Positions 8,253 to 17,359 are shown, counted from the first letter of the stretch. The stretch: DNA of 64,000 nt from Maledivibacter sp. (GCA_025210375.1 JAOASB010000052.1:366531-430530), one strand, 5' to 3'. Numbers and translations: made by a program. The notes: generated from the sequence alone by a model not told the origin.

Positions 8253-9980
8253 ATGGATATATTAAAAGGAATGACGACAAAAGAAAAAATGTATCATGCC
8301 GCATCGGTTATTTGCTTTGTTTTCAATTCCTTGTTGAGTGTATTTATGATGGTAGTGATATTGGATATGTTAAATAAAATTATAAGGGGCAATGGATTAT
8401 TTTCTAGCCTGACATCCTATTGGATCAGCCTGATTGTCATCCTTATACTTAAAGGAATTTTCAATACTGTTGCTGATCTAGCTAAACATTTTGTGGGGTT
8501 TGAGATAACAGGAAGAATAAGAGAAAAAATGACTTTAAGATTAAAAAGATTTTCTTTAGGTTTTTACACCAAAGAAAGACTTGGGGAAATTAGTACAATT
8601 ATTCACAAGGATGTAGATAATGTAGAGATGATAGTAGCCCATTTATGGACTAGAATGATTAGTGATTTCATCATATCTATAATCATTGGAATAGGCCTTT
8701 GTGTCATTAATATAAGACTTGGATTAGCAATGATTTCTCTTCTGCCGATTGCAGTAGCAGTGCTTATATATGGTATAAAGAAAAATAGTAAGCTGCAAAA
8801 ATATTCACAGGATGATTTAGCAAATATGGTTAGTTTATTTGTAGAGTATTCAAAGGGTATTCCACTCTTAAAGGCATTTAATGAAAGTACCACCTTTGAA
8901 AGTAATCTTAAAACAAGTGCCGTTGACTTTGGGGAAAGCAGTAAAAAAATAGCAAAATCAATTGCAAACTATATAGGAAAATATTTTGTATTTATGGAGC
9001 TTTCTTTTGCAGTACTTGTGGTAGTTGGAGGGGTTATGCTATTTAAAAATGATATAGATTTATTTCAATATTTAATATTTATCATATTTTCTAAGGAGTT
9101 CTATAAACCATTTTCAAATTTAGAGGGATATTGGATCAATTATATTGTGGCAAAGGACAGCTATAATAGGATTATGACTATTTTAAAGGCAGACACTATT
9201 AAAAATCCTGAAAATCCACAAATCCCAAAACACTTTGATATTCTTTTTAAGAATGCATCATTTGCATATGAAGAGAATGAATTTGAACTGAAAAATATTG
9301 ATATTGACATAGGGGAAAACTCTCTGGTCGCACTGGTTGGTCCGTCGGGTTCAGGAAAAACAACAATAACAAACCTACTTTTGAGATTTTATGATTTAAA
9401 AAGTGGACATATAAAAATTGGAGGTATTAACATAGAAGATATAGATTATAATTATCTATTAGAAAATATAAGTATTGTAATGCAAAATGTAATATTATTT
9501 GCAGATACCATATATGAAAATATAAAGGTAGGAAATAAGGATGCCACAAGGAATGAAGTGATTGAAGCCGCTAAAAAGGCTATGATACATGATTTTATCA
9601 TGACCCTTCCAGATGGGTATGATACCGTTGTTGGGGAAAATGGAGCAGGACTATCGGGAGGACAGAAACAAAGAATATCAATAGCTAGGGCTTTCTTAAA
9701 GGATGCTCCAATTGTGATACTGGATGAGGCCACAAGTAATGTAGACCCAATAAATGAAAGAAAAATACAAATAGCCATATCTAATCTTGCGAAGGGAAGA
9801 ACCTTGATTGTAATAGCCCATCATTTACAAACAATAAAAAGTGCTGATCAAATCCTAGTATTCAATGAAGGGAGAATTGTTGAAAGAGGTAACCACAACG
9901 AGCTTATGGCAAAGAAGGGTTTGTTTAAAACCCTATGGGATGCCCAAAAGCAAGCAAAAGACTGGCTTTTATGCTCATAA
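8253..9980 (+). CDS. ABC transporter, fused permease/ATPase, second subunit
   Basis: 575 residues, the partner of the 6515 product. A six-helix domain is followed by an ATPase domain with VGPSGSGKTT (about residue 362), LSGGQKQR (about 466), IVILDEATS and IAHHLQTI. Both partners keep the catalytic Glu after Walker B (DEATS), so neither nucleotide site is obviously dead, unlike many heterodimeric exporters. Translation is probably coupled, since the genes are separated by one base and AAAGGAGGCGG precedes the ATG. A perfect 19-bp hairpin ends the unit. Confidence 0.9.
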   Translation: MDILKGMTTKEKMYHAASVICFVFNSLLSVFMMVVILDMLNKIIRGNGLFSSLTSYWISLIVILILKGIFNTVADLAKHFVGFEITGRIREKMTLRLKRFSLGFYTKERLGEISTIIHKDVDNVEMIVAHLWTRMISDFIISIIIGIGLCVINIRLGLAMISLLPIAVAVLIYGIKKNSKLQKYSQDDLANMVSLFVEYSKGIPLLKAFNESTTFESNLKTSAVDFGESSKKIAKSIANYIGKYFVFMELSFAVLVVVGGVMLFKNDIDLFQYLIFIIFSKEFYKPFSNLEGYWINYIVAKDSYNRIMTILKADTIKNPENPQIPKHFDILFKNASFAYEENEFELKNIDIDIGENSLVALVGPSGSGKTTITNLLLRFYDLKSGHIKIGGINIEDIDYNYLLENISIVMQNVILFADTIYENIKVGNKDATRNEVIEAAKKAMIHDFIMTLPDGYDTVVGENGAGLSGGQKQRISIARAFLKDAPIVILDEATSNVDPINERKIQIAISNLAKGRTLIVIAHHLQTIKSADQILVFNEGRIVERGNHNELMAKKGLFKTLWDAQKQAKDWLLCS

Positions 9981-10000
9981 AATTATAATGTTGAACTGAA

Positions 10001-10046
10001 AATAAATTCAAAAAATAAATAATTGTATTTATTTTTTGAATTTATT
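10001..10046 (+). terminator. Perfect 19-bp hairpin after the ABC pair
   Basis: AATAAATTCAAAAAATAAA (10001-10019) and its exact complement (10028-10046) enclose an 8-nt loop. The stem is AT-only apart from one pair, so it may terminate in both directions or act as an mRNA-stabilising end. Confidence 0.6.
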
Positions 10047-10110
10047 ATTGTTTTAAATAATAGTATGGTTTATTATATATAAATAATACTCAGTTGAGAT
10101 TATTTATAGA

Positions 10111-10147
10111 AAGTCATAAGTTGAAGTCTATACTAAAATCCCTATAG
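10111..10147 (+). repeat. Partial copy of dispersed repeat family V
   Basis: CATAAGTTGAAGTCTATACT and the following AAAATCCCTATAG match the right end of the family V copy at 36289-36387. It lies directly before the SD of the LuxR-type gene at 10163. Confidence 0.45.
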
Positions 10148-10162
10148 CAAGGAGATTAAACA

Positions 10163-11536
10163 ATGAGAAAAAGTTATCGGTATTTAATATTATCCTACGG
10201 ACTATTTTTAGGGTGGCTTTTATCATTTTTATATAATGGACCTGCACTTGATATAATATTTAACAGTAGTAAGATAAACTCGGGATATTTAGCAATAGCC
10301 TATATTTTGACGCCATCAATCATTTTCTTCTATTTGGGATTTTATAATATAAAAGAAGAATACAGCTCAGGTTTTATGAAATATAGTATTATCCTTTGCT
10401 TTTTAGGTACAATTTTATCAATATTTATAAGAAATCACGATAATCCTACTCCTGCTTTTATCCTTGCAGGTATGATGGGTATTGCTAGTGTCCTCTTTAT
10501 AACGGGATGGGGTTGCTATTTTGTAAAGCTATTGAATATCAAAAGCATGTATAAGTACATGGCATATGTAATTTGCCTAGGTTATATAATTTTTCATGTA
10601 AATAAAGTTTTAAAATATCAAAATTTGAACAATATTGTCGTCCTTTCATTGTTTATATGCCTTTCAGGCACTTATTATACTTCCTCAAGGTTGATAACTA
10701 CTTCTAAAAAAAATAGGCATAATTTCAATATTGAATTACCCATTGATTTGCTTGTAATGATGTGTTTTTTGATGTTTCTATTAAATGTAGGTGGTGGAGT
10801 AGTTCAGACATTGGTAAGTCCTTTAGTAGAAGATAGCTTTGGTAGTATTCATATTCTAGATATCATCATATATATTTTTATTGGTTTGATAATTTATAAG
10901 ACAAAAAAGAGATTCCCTATAGATATAATTGTTACGCTGTCAATGGTTATGATAGCCTGTGGATATATGTCATTGATCATTTTTACAATGAATCCTATTA
11001 TAGCTTATGGGTTAATAGTTCTAGGTTATGCTATTTTAGATATTTTTCTTTGGACATTGGTAGGGGAGATGGGATATATCTTTGGCAGACCAATTAAAAT
11101 ATTTATTTTTATCATGGCATCGAATCTAATGGCGGTTTTTATGGGAAATCTTCTGGGGATGTTCTTAGGGGATACAAGGGAGCATGCCTATATAGCCATA
11201 ACTATTTCTGCTATAGGTGCTATTTTAGCATTTGCATTTTTACCCTTTGTCAATAAGTTAATGGTAAAGGGAATTGATGAAATGCTTGATGTTAAAATTA
11301 CCAGAGAAGCTGTAAAAGGGGTTATACCAGAGGAAAAAATTGTACAATTGCTTACAAAAAAAGAGATGGAGATATATAAGCTTATGCTATTGGGCCTAAA
11401 GAATAAAGAAATAGCTGAAAAAGCAAATATTAGTGAGAATACATTGAAAGGACATGCAAGAAATATTTATAGTAAATTGGGAGTGAAAAATAAGAAAGAA
11501 CTCCTTAGCAGCTTAAATAAGGGGGAATCATCTTGA
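10163..11536 (+). CDS. LuxR-type regulator with a multi-helix membrane domain
   Basis: 457 residues: about 380 residues of hydrophobic, MFS-like helices, then a cytoplasmic C-terminal LuxR/GerE HTH (about 395-450: LLTKKEMEIYKLMLLGLKNK, AEKANISENTLKGHARNIYS). A membrane-anchored transcription factor is inferred, sensing a ligand in or at the membrane. ATG follows AGCAAGGAGA. The next gene starts with a TTG overlapping this stop and encodes a protein of the same design, so the two probably act together. Similar MFS-LuxR regulators are common in Coriobacteria and some Clostridia; the signal is unknown. Confidence 0.85.
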   Translation: MRKSYRYLILSYGLFLGWLLSFLYNGPALDIIFNSSKINSGYLAIAYILTPSIIFFYLGFYNIKEEYSSGFMKYSIILCFLGTILSIFIRNHDNPTPAFILAGMMGIASVLFITGWGCYFVKLLNIKSMYKYMAYVICLGYIIFHVNKVLKYQNLNNIVVLSLFICLSGTYYTSSRLITTSKKNRHNFNIELPIDLLVMMCFLMFLLNVGGGVVQTLVSPLVEDSFGSIHILDIIIYIFIGLIIYKTKKRFPIDIIVTLSMVMIACGYMSLIIFTMNPIIAYGLIVLGYAILDIFLWTLVGEMGYIFGRPIKIFIFIMASNLMAVFMGNLLGMFLGDTREHAYIAITISAIGAILAFAFLPFVNKLMVKGIDEMLDVKITREAVKGVIPEEKIVQLLTKKEMEIYKLMLLGLKNKEIAEKANISENTLKGHARNIYSKLGVKNKKELLSSLNKGESS

Positions 11537-12900
11537 TAAAAGTATATATAAATATTTTTAAAAAATATCCTCTTATAATACTTACCTTAGGTTTTACATA
11601 TGGTGCTACCATAGTATTTACTTTTTTTGGCCCCGTTTTAACCATAACGGCGGGAGGGTTTGCACCTATTCTTAGCATTATTGCCGTAGCATTTCACGTA
11701 TTTGGATTCTTTTTAAAACCCTTTAAACTAGAAGGGCATCCAAAGTTTTTTTGTGTTTTTTTAGGATTGCTTCTACCCCTTATTTTATCCTTTCACATAT
11801 TACCCTATTATCTTAAGATAATAACTACCATGCTTTATGCTTATATGATTGGGAGAATCGGTTGTTTATGGACATATACGGCAAAACTTGCTATACCAAA
11901 CTTCATAAGGGGTAAAATAATATCCTTATCCCTATTTATTTCCTTTACAATCCTGTATTTTATAAATATGAACTTTTCTTTGCTAACCAAAGGAATAGCA
12001 CTTATAATTCCTGCCCTTATGAGCAGTATATCTGTTATTCTTTATTTGAAAACGAGTCAAAAATATAAAGATAATATAGTTAGGAATAATGATGAAACCT
12101 TAAATACTATACATCCCTATTTTGTATATATATTTCTAATAGTAGTTTATATAGCGGGTGGGTTTTCCTATGCAGGAATATATCCTTATTTTAAGCTTTA
12201 TGCACATATAGATAGGTATTATAATGTGCTTTTTTATTTAGTATCCATTATTTTAGCAGGGATTGTCCTAGATAAGTACGGAAGAAAAATAAATTTTGTG
12301 CTTGGAGTCGGACTTTTAGGAATATCCTTCACTTTCTTTATAATGCCCTCATCGATTGTTACATATTTTATTACACAAACATTTTTACAATCCGGTTGGG
12401 CCTTTGTGAATGCTTTCGGATGGAGCTTTTCATGGGATATGGCAGAAAGGTCAAAAAAGGACTATCTTTTCCCTAGGGGTATATCGGCTATGCTATCGGG
12501 AGCAGCAATAGGAGCTTTTTTATCTCAAATAATTGAAAAAGTAGGTTTTGGGAATTCTTCAATATACGGTATAGTTACTTTCATTCCCTTATTTTTAGCA
12601 ATCATGATTCTAATCTTTTTCCCAGAAACCTTAAATACAAATAAGGATAAAAAAATCACATTTAATGAATTACAGCAAATAGAGGAGTTGAAAATATTAA
12701 CTCCAAGGGAACTAGAAGTATGCTATCACATAATAAATGGATGTAATAATAAAAGGATAAGCAAAATCTTATTTATTAGTGAAAACACAGTTAAGACCCA
12801 TATTAGTCGAATTTACAGCAAACTATATATATCCTCAAGGGGTGAACTGAAGAACTGTATAGATAAGCTAGTCAAAGATCATCCTATGCTTAAGGTTTGA
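11533..12900 (+). CDS. Second LuxR-type regulator with a multi-helix membrane domain
   Basis: 455 residues of the same layout as the 10163 protein: about 12 predicted helices and a C-terminal HTH (LTPRELEVCYHIINGCNNKR, ISENTVKTHISRIYSKLYIS). Start is TTG, overlapping the previous TGA by four bases and preceded by AAGGGGGAA, so translation is coupled. The sequences are paralogous but clearly diverged. Regulatory targets may be the downstream small peptide and SLH protein or the ABC transporter upstream; nothing in the sequence decides. Confidence 0.84.
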   Translation: MIKVYINIFKKYPLIILTLGFTYGATIVFTFFGPVLTITAGGFAPILSIIAVAFHVFGFFLKPFKLEGHPKFFCVFLGLLLPLILSFHILPYYLKIITTMLYAYMIGRIGCLWTYTAKLAIPNFIRGKIISLSLFISFTILYFINMNFSLLTKGIALIIPALMSSISVILYLKTSQKYKDNIVRNNDETLNTIHPYFVYIFLIVVYIAGGFSYAGIYPYFKLYAHIDRYYNVLFYLVSIILAGIVLDKYGRKINFVLGVGLLGISFTFFIMPSSIVTYFITQTFLQSGWAFVNAFGWSFSWDMAERSKKDYLFPRGISAMLSGAAIGAFLSQIIEKVGFGNSSIYGIVTFIPLFLAIMILIFFPETLNTNKDKKITFNELQQIEELKILTPRELEVCYHIINGCNNKRISKILFISENTVKTHISRIYSKLYISSRGELKNCIDKLVKDHPMLKV

Positions 12901-12950
12901 AACCCTTTAATATCAACAAAAATTCATACCACCCCTAGGATACCACCCCT

Positions 12951-12990
12951 AAAAATCATACCTTTTCTAGCTAAAAGTATGATTTTTTTT
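12951..12990 (+). terminator. Terminator after the LuxR pair
   Basis: AAAAATCATAC pairs with GTATGATTTTT, followed by a run of T. A short tandem repeat containing ATACCACCCCTA precedes it at about 12926-12952. Confidence 0.75.
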
Positions 12991-13042
12991 TATTGTACTT
13001 TTAGTAGAATAATATATAAATAATTTGAGAGGGGGAGGTATT

Positions 13043-13171
13043 ATGGAGGTTATGTTCTACGTGACTATTGTTTTACTTGGTGCAATAATTTTTTCCGGTG
13101 TAGGATACTTGATTCACTATTGCATTAACAATAGAGCAAGCCCCAAAATGGATGAAGATAAAAAAATATAG
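13043..13171 (+). CDS. Small single-helix membrane peptide, 42 residues
   Basis: ATG behind the strong SD GAGGGGGAGG opens a 42-codon frame: MEVMFYVTIVLLGAIIFSGV, then a short polar tail ending in MDEDKKI. About 20 hydrophobic residues make one membrane helix, with a charged C-terminus. The SD quality and the amino acid pattern support translation. It stands alone between a terminator and the SLH gene. No family recognised; possibilities are a regulator of a membrane protein or a structural peptide. Confidence 0.55.
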   Translation: MEVMFYVTIVLLGAIIFSGVGYLIHYCINNRASPKMDEDKKI

Positions 13172-13234
13172 AATTTACTATTACTAGCTATAAACAAATG
13201 AATAATAGTCAAAAATATATAAGGGGGATGTTTG

Positions 13235-15703
13235 ATGATTAAGGTAATGAAAAATATCATGTTATTAAGTATCATATGTATATTGATATCAATATCAATG
13301 GGTAGTGGCTATGCTGCGGGAGCTACAATTATTCCTTCTCCTGAAGCTGACAAGGGATATATCATGGATAATGTATTTAATAATTCCCATACAATATATT
13401 CGTACTCCAATCTTTCCATTGGGGGGAGTGGAGTTGGTGTTACTGGTGGTCAATATAATGCAAGTGCAAGGGATAATATGGTCTATAGGACTGCGATTTT
13501 TGAGCTTAATATTGAGAAAGAGGGTATGGTTACATTAGATGTGACACCCACAAATGCAGGCCATAATGTTTCTTCAAATATAAACGTATATTTTGTTTCC
13601 TCAGTGTCCGGGGAGAAAAAGCACTATAACCCTAGGGTGAGTTCTATCTTAGAAGGGGGGAATGGTAATTGTAAAAGAGCTTTTTATGCATATCCAGGGA
13701 AGTATTTTGTTTCCATAGGGGGCAATAATTATTCTGATGAGAGTTCAACAACCAGAATATTTTTGCAATTTGCCATAAAAGCCACACAGGAATTTTTCAA
13801 AATTGAACACAATGGAGATACCACTGAGACCAACCCATATAATCTGAATATAAGGGATTCCATAGTTATAAATGGTAATATTGGAATGAGAACAATGTGG
13901 GGGAGTAAATGGTATGTTGATAGAGATGACAGATATACTTTTACTGCACCGAAAACAGGACAGATGAATGTAGTTCTTTATAATACAGATAGCAATGCAC
14001 TCAAAATGTTTACTAAAAAACAAAAATCTATGAATGGAACTAAAAGTCTTACAAATGATTGGAAGGACAATGTTAATTTGTCAGGAAGTCTTAGAGATCC
14101 AGGAAATATGGGATTATGGGATTTTAAGGTCAATCCCGGAAGTAGTGATACAGCAGTTGTAAATGTAGAAGCTGGAAAAGTTTATAAATTTAATGTGTAT
14201 AATAGTTTCCCATGTGAATATAAAGCTGTGCTTTCATATGTTGGTGGTGTTGAGCCTGTTAAGCCCACTGAACCTCTTAAACCTGTTGTAAAGCAAGACC
14301 AACCATCCCAAGAGCAATACGCTACTATTTTTGGGTCTGTAACCGATGAACAAAATAATCCAATATATGGACTTGAAGTAAGATTTGGAGATGTAACCAT
14401 TAAATCTGAAACCTCAGGTTTTCAAAATTTAAAGGTTCCCGCAAATAGGGAATTGAATGTTGAGATAAAGGCAAAGGGCTATAAAACTGGAAAATGGACA
14501 AATAAATTTGAAAATAAAGAGTATCTAGTCTCATATGTATTGGAAAAAGAGGAAGCTCCAGTTCATTCTAAAGCTGGTTATGTAGTAAATGGGTATGATA
14601 TGGTACAACATAGGGAGTACAAAGGGCAATTGAGTCAAGATGCACTGGGATTAAAAATGACAGGTGATAACCATACAAATGGTAGATTAGTGAATGGTTA
14701 TCGCGATGGAAATAGGATTGATACAGTAAAATCCTTTGATGTGAAAAATAAGACCGTATATGGAGCATTTACAGTGTATGGAAAAGATTATTGTGGTTAC
14801 ACGGGGCTTGCAGTAGATAATATAGGAAGCGGTGCGTATGTGACCACCCATCATAGCTGGGCAGGAAGTAAGGTTGTGCAAAATGGTACAAAAATATATA
14901 AAACCCTTACCTTCACCGATAGTGCATGGAAGGTAACTATTGCTAAGGGAAATTATTATGGTAGACAAGGCAGTAATTTAATCCAAGAAAAATCCGGGGT
15001 GTTTTCCGAAGCAGTTAAGAAATCCATCAACAATCCACAGAAAATCATGTTTGTTTTTGGAGACAATTATGGTGGAGCTACTAACCATATGATTGTTCAT
15101 GAGCTATTTATCGAAGATAATGCTAAAAGTCCAGTATCCGTAAATAGTACCCATAAAAATAATACACCTATAAATATAAGTACAGCTAGTTCATGGGCGG
15201 TTTCAGAAATAAATGAAGCGGTTAGTAAAAATCTAACTACTCCAAAGTCGACTAATAATTTTAAAGAATTTATCACAAGGGAAGAATTTTGTGAAATCAT
15301 CATGAAGTTTTATGATGCCATGGGTGGGAAAACCATAAATGATACATCAAATCCCTTTAATGATACCAACAATACTGAAATAATAAGGGCTTATCATGCA
15401 AAAATAGTAGGTGGAACTACCGAGACAACTTTTTCGCCAAATAATAACCTTACTAGGGAACAGCTATGTGTCATGCTTGTGAGATCCCTTGATGCAGCGG
15501 GTGTAAAATACTCTAAAAACATAGATTTTAGTCAAAGCTATACCGATAAGAGCTTTCTTTCAAGCTGGGCCTATGATAGTGTGAAATTGTTAAATGGATA
15601 TAAAATATTTAATGGATCAGGTGATAAATTAGATCCTAGAGGAACCGTAACAAAGGAAGTAGCAATAATACTATTGAAAAGAACCTTTGATAGCTTTAAA
15701 TAG
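13235..15703 (+). CDS. Secreted surface protein with C-terminal SLH repeats
   Basis: 822 residues from the ATG at 13235 (SD AAGGGGGA); the TTG one codon earlier is less likely. A signal peptide ends near GYAAG. Then come beta-rich regions, a Pro/Lys linker (VKPTEPLKPVVKQDQPSQEQ), a carboxypeptidase-regulatory-like domain (ATIFGSVTDEQNNPIYGLEV), a jelly-roll-like region with sugar-binding look (about 450-640), and two to three SLH motifs (about 650-822, e.g. FITREEFCEIIMKFYD, LTREQLCVMLVRSLD) for binding to secondary wall polymer. A cell-wall exposed protein; enzymatic activity not evident. Confidence 0.83.
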   Translation: MIKVMKNIMLLSIICILISISMGSGYAAGATIIPSPEADKGYIMDNVFNNSHTIYSYSNLSIGGSGVGVTGGQYNASARDNMVYRTAIFELNIEKEGMVTLDVTPTNAGHNVSSNINVYFVSSVSGEKKHYNPRVSSILEGGNGNCKRAFYAYPGKYFVSIGGNNYSDESSTTRIFLQFAIKATQEFFKIEHNGDTTETNPYNLNIRDSIVINGNIGMRTMWGSKWYVDRDDRYTFTAPKTGQMNVVLYNTDSNALKMFTKKQKSMNGTKSLTNDWKDNVNLSGSLRDPGNMGLWDFKVNPGSSDTAVVNVEAGKVYKFNVYNSFPCEYKAVLSYVGGVEPVKPTEPLKPVVKQDQPSQEQYATIFGSVTDEQNNPIYGLEVRFGDVTIKSETSGFQNLKVPANRELNVEIKAKGYKTGKWTNKFENKEYLVSYVLEKEEAPVHSKAGYVVNGYDMVQHREYKGQLSQDALGLKMTGDNHTNGRLVNGYRDGNRIDTVKSFDVKNKTVYGAFTVYGKDYCGYTGLAVDNIGSGAYVTTHHSWAGSKVVQNGTKIYKTLTFTDSAWKVTIAKGNYYGRQGSNLIQEKSGVFSEAVKKSINNPQKIMFVFGDNYGGATNHMIVHELFIEDNAKSPVSVNSTHKNNTPINISTASSWAVSEINEAVSKNLTTPKSTNNFKEFITREEFCEIIMKFYDAMGGKTINDTSNPFNDTNNTEIIRAYHAKIVGGTTETTFSPNNNLTREQLCVMLVRSLDAAGVKYSKNIDFSQSYTDKSFLSSWAYDSVKLLNGYKIFNGSGDKLDPRGTVTKEVAIILLKRTFDSFK

Positions 15704-15845
15704 TGATATATTGATGCAAAATAATAATTAAAATGTATTAATGTAAAGCCCATCAGTGACAGATAAAAAACCCATCTACTGTAATGTAATAAGGAAATTT
15801 TTTATCTGTTGCTTTTGTAAATATAAAAATACTTAGTTTATCTAG

Positions 15846-15881
15846 TTGACAATGATATATATATATTGATAATGATTATTA
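15846..15881 (+). promoter_or_regulatory. Promoter with Fur box, for the Fur-family gene
   Basis: TTGACA (15846) and GATAAT (15868) are 16 bp apart. The 7-1-7 Fur-like box TGATAATGATTATTA (15867-15881) overlaps the -10. The only gene downstream is the Fur-family regulator at 16157, so autoregulation is likely. The 260-bp leader contains a family V repeat. Confidence 0.6.
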
Positions 15882-16008
15882 TTATTGACTAGCAAGGAAT
15901 ATAGTAATATAATAAAAAAAACACTTTATGGAAGTTAATGGATATCATATATACATGACTTGATAAATACAAGCATTATCAAATATGGGGGGATGATATA
16001 TAAATGGA

Positions 16009-16108
16009 AGTATGGAGATTCCAGGCAAAACTTTAATTTATACACATCAAAAATTCCTAGAAATATGGGATGTTTTTATATGTCTGAATTAAGATTTACT
16101 TAGAACTC
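16009..16108 (-). repeat. Dispersed repeat family V, inverted copy
   Basis: Its reverse complement matches 42786-42880 and 36289-36387 over about 95 bp, including AGTAAATCTTAATT and GTATAAATTAAAG. It lies in the leader between the Fur-box promoter and the Fur-family gene. The remainder of the 15704-16156 gap holds only the promoter. Confidence 0.65.
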
Positions 16109-16156
16109 AATCATGGAGATTCAATAACTTTAGGTATGAAAAATGGGGGTTATGGG

Positions 16157-16600
16157 ATGATAAATAAAATCGAAAATATAAAACAAGTGTTAAAATCAAA
16201 GGGATATAAACTTACTCCTCAAAGAAGAATTATCCTAGAAGCTATCCTACAAAATCAAGGGGATCATTTGTGTACTGAACAGGTTTATCAATATGTGAAG
16301 AAGGATTGTCCAGATATTGGTCTTGCAACGGTATATAGGACTTTACAATTATTAGAGGGGTTAGAAATAATCACAAAAGTAAACTTTGATGATGGGGTTT
16401 GCAGATATGAGTTAAATGTAAATACTGAACATCATCAGCATCATCATTTAATATGTACTAAATGTGGGAGTATAGCTGAAGTAAAGGTCGATTTATTGGA
16501 ACCACTAGAAGAAGAAATAGAAAAAAATTATAATTTTGAAATAAAGGATCATAAGGTGAAATTCTTTGGAATATGTGCTAAATGCAAACAAAAATCCTAA
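16157..16600 (+). CDS. Fur-family metal-responsive repressor
   Basis: 147 residues from the ATG at 16157 (behind ATGGGGGT); an in-frame ATG at 16136 would add seven atypical residues. N-terminal winged helix (YKLTPQRRIILEAILQ, GLATVYRTLQLLE), then the metal-binding dimer domain with HHQHHHLICTKCG and a C-terminal CAKCKQ: two CxxC pairs for structural zinc. Could be Fur, Zur or PerR; the iron-type boxes in this window favour Fur. A Fur-like box sits on its own promoter. Likely regulator of the sites at 18349, 25854, 26260 and 37882. Confidence 0.9.
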   Translation: MINKIENIKQVLKSKGYKLTPQRRIILEAILQNQGDHLCTEQVYQYVKKDCPDIGLATVYRTLQLLEGLEIITKVNFDDGVCRYELNVNTEHHQHHHLICTKCGSIAEVKVDLLEPLEEEIEKNYNFEIKDHKVKFFGICAKCKQKS

Positions 16601-16665
16601 GGCAGATTCAAAAGATAAACTAGTCATCCTACTCGTCCTTTGGATTCTTTCAGTAGTTACTTTTG
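16599..16665 (+). repeat. Half copy of dispersed repeat family II
   Basis: GGCAGATTCAAAAGATAAAC and the following AGTCATCCTACTCGTCC match the left half of the family II copies at 31049 and 32777. It begins at the stop codon of the Fur-family gene and runs into a half copy of family I, forming a mosaic. Confidence 0.6.
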
Positions 16666-16667
16666 GT

Positions 16668-16705
16668 AGATGGTTTTTATGGAAAGTAATTATGCAATTT
16701 GCTCA
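16668..16705 (+). repeat. Half copy of dispersed repeat family I
   Basis: ATGGTTTTTATGGAAAGTAA plus TTATGCAATTTGCTCA matches the right half of the copy at 37908-37987 almost base for base. It ends directly at the -35 of the TetR promoter. Confidence 0.65.
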
Positions 16706-16706
16706 C

Positions 16707-16735
16707 TTGACAAAGAATGAGAAATTTTATATAAT
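16707..16735 (+). promoter_or_regulatory. Sigma-A-type promoter of the TetR gene
   Basis: TTGACA (16707-16712), 17 bp, TATAAT (16730-16735): both hexamers perfect. It starts two bases after the end of a repeat, so the repeat may have supplied the upstream sequence. Confidence 0.75.
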
Positions 16736-16762
16736 ACAGTAAAAAAGAATGGAGATTCGTTA

Positions 16763-17359
16763 ATGCAAGTTCTTAAGGAAGAAGTAAAAAAGCAAATTCA
16801 AAATGCAGCTATAGAAGTATTTTTAGAAAAAGGGTTTACAAGGGCATCTATGAAGAGTATAGCTCAAAGGGCGGATACAAGTGTAAGCAATATTTACAAC
16901 TATTTTGAGGGCAAGGAGAAGCTATATTATTCTATAGTTGACCCAATTTGCTATGATATTAAAAGACTATTAGATAATTTTAATGGAGATGAAGATAATG
17001 AGGACTTTTCCGACATTAATTTTATTGAACAGTTTATAAAAATTGTTGCAAATGGTATAGGCTCATTAATAAAAAGTGATAGTAAAAAGATAGTACTAAT
17101 ATTTGATAAAAGTGAAGGAACAAAATATGAAAAATTAAAGTATACATTAATCGGATTTCTTGAAAACCATTTTACCATTAGTTTAGAGCAAGAAAAAGCA
17201 AACAGTGATGTATCCTTTGTTATGCATATAATTGCAACAAATCTTGTGGAAGGATTCCTTGAAATAGTAAGGCATTATAAGAATGATAAATGGGTAGATG
17301 ATACCATAAATGATTTTATAAAATATCACCTAAGTGGAATGCATAGGTTCTATGAGTAG
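16763..17359 (+). CDS. TetR-family transcriptional regulator
   Basis: 198 residues. The N-terminal HTH is canonical: AAIEVFLEKGFTRASMKSIA then ADTSVSNIYNYFEGKEKLYY. The C-terminal ligand domain is not diagnostic. ATG behind AATGGAGA. The flavoprotein gene at 17541 follows after 180 bp and is a plausible target; the imperfect palindrome AATAATCATTCGTTATT at about 17384-17400 could be its operator. The gap contains no other gene. Confidence 0.87.
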   Translation: MQVLKEEVKKQIQNAAIEVFLEKGFTRASMKSIAQRADTSVSNIYNYFEGKEKLYYSIVDPICYDIKRLLDNFNGDEDNEDFSDINFIEQFIKIVANGIGSLIKSDSKKIVLIFDKSEGTKYEKLKYTLIGFLENHFTISLEQEKANSDVSFVMHIIATNLVEGFLEIVRHYKNDKWVDDTINDFIKYHLSGMHRFYE

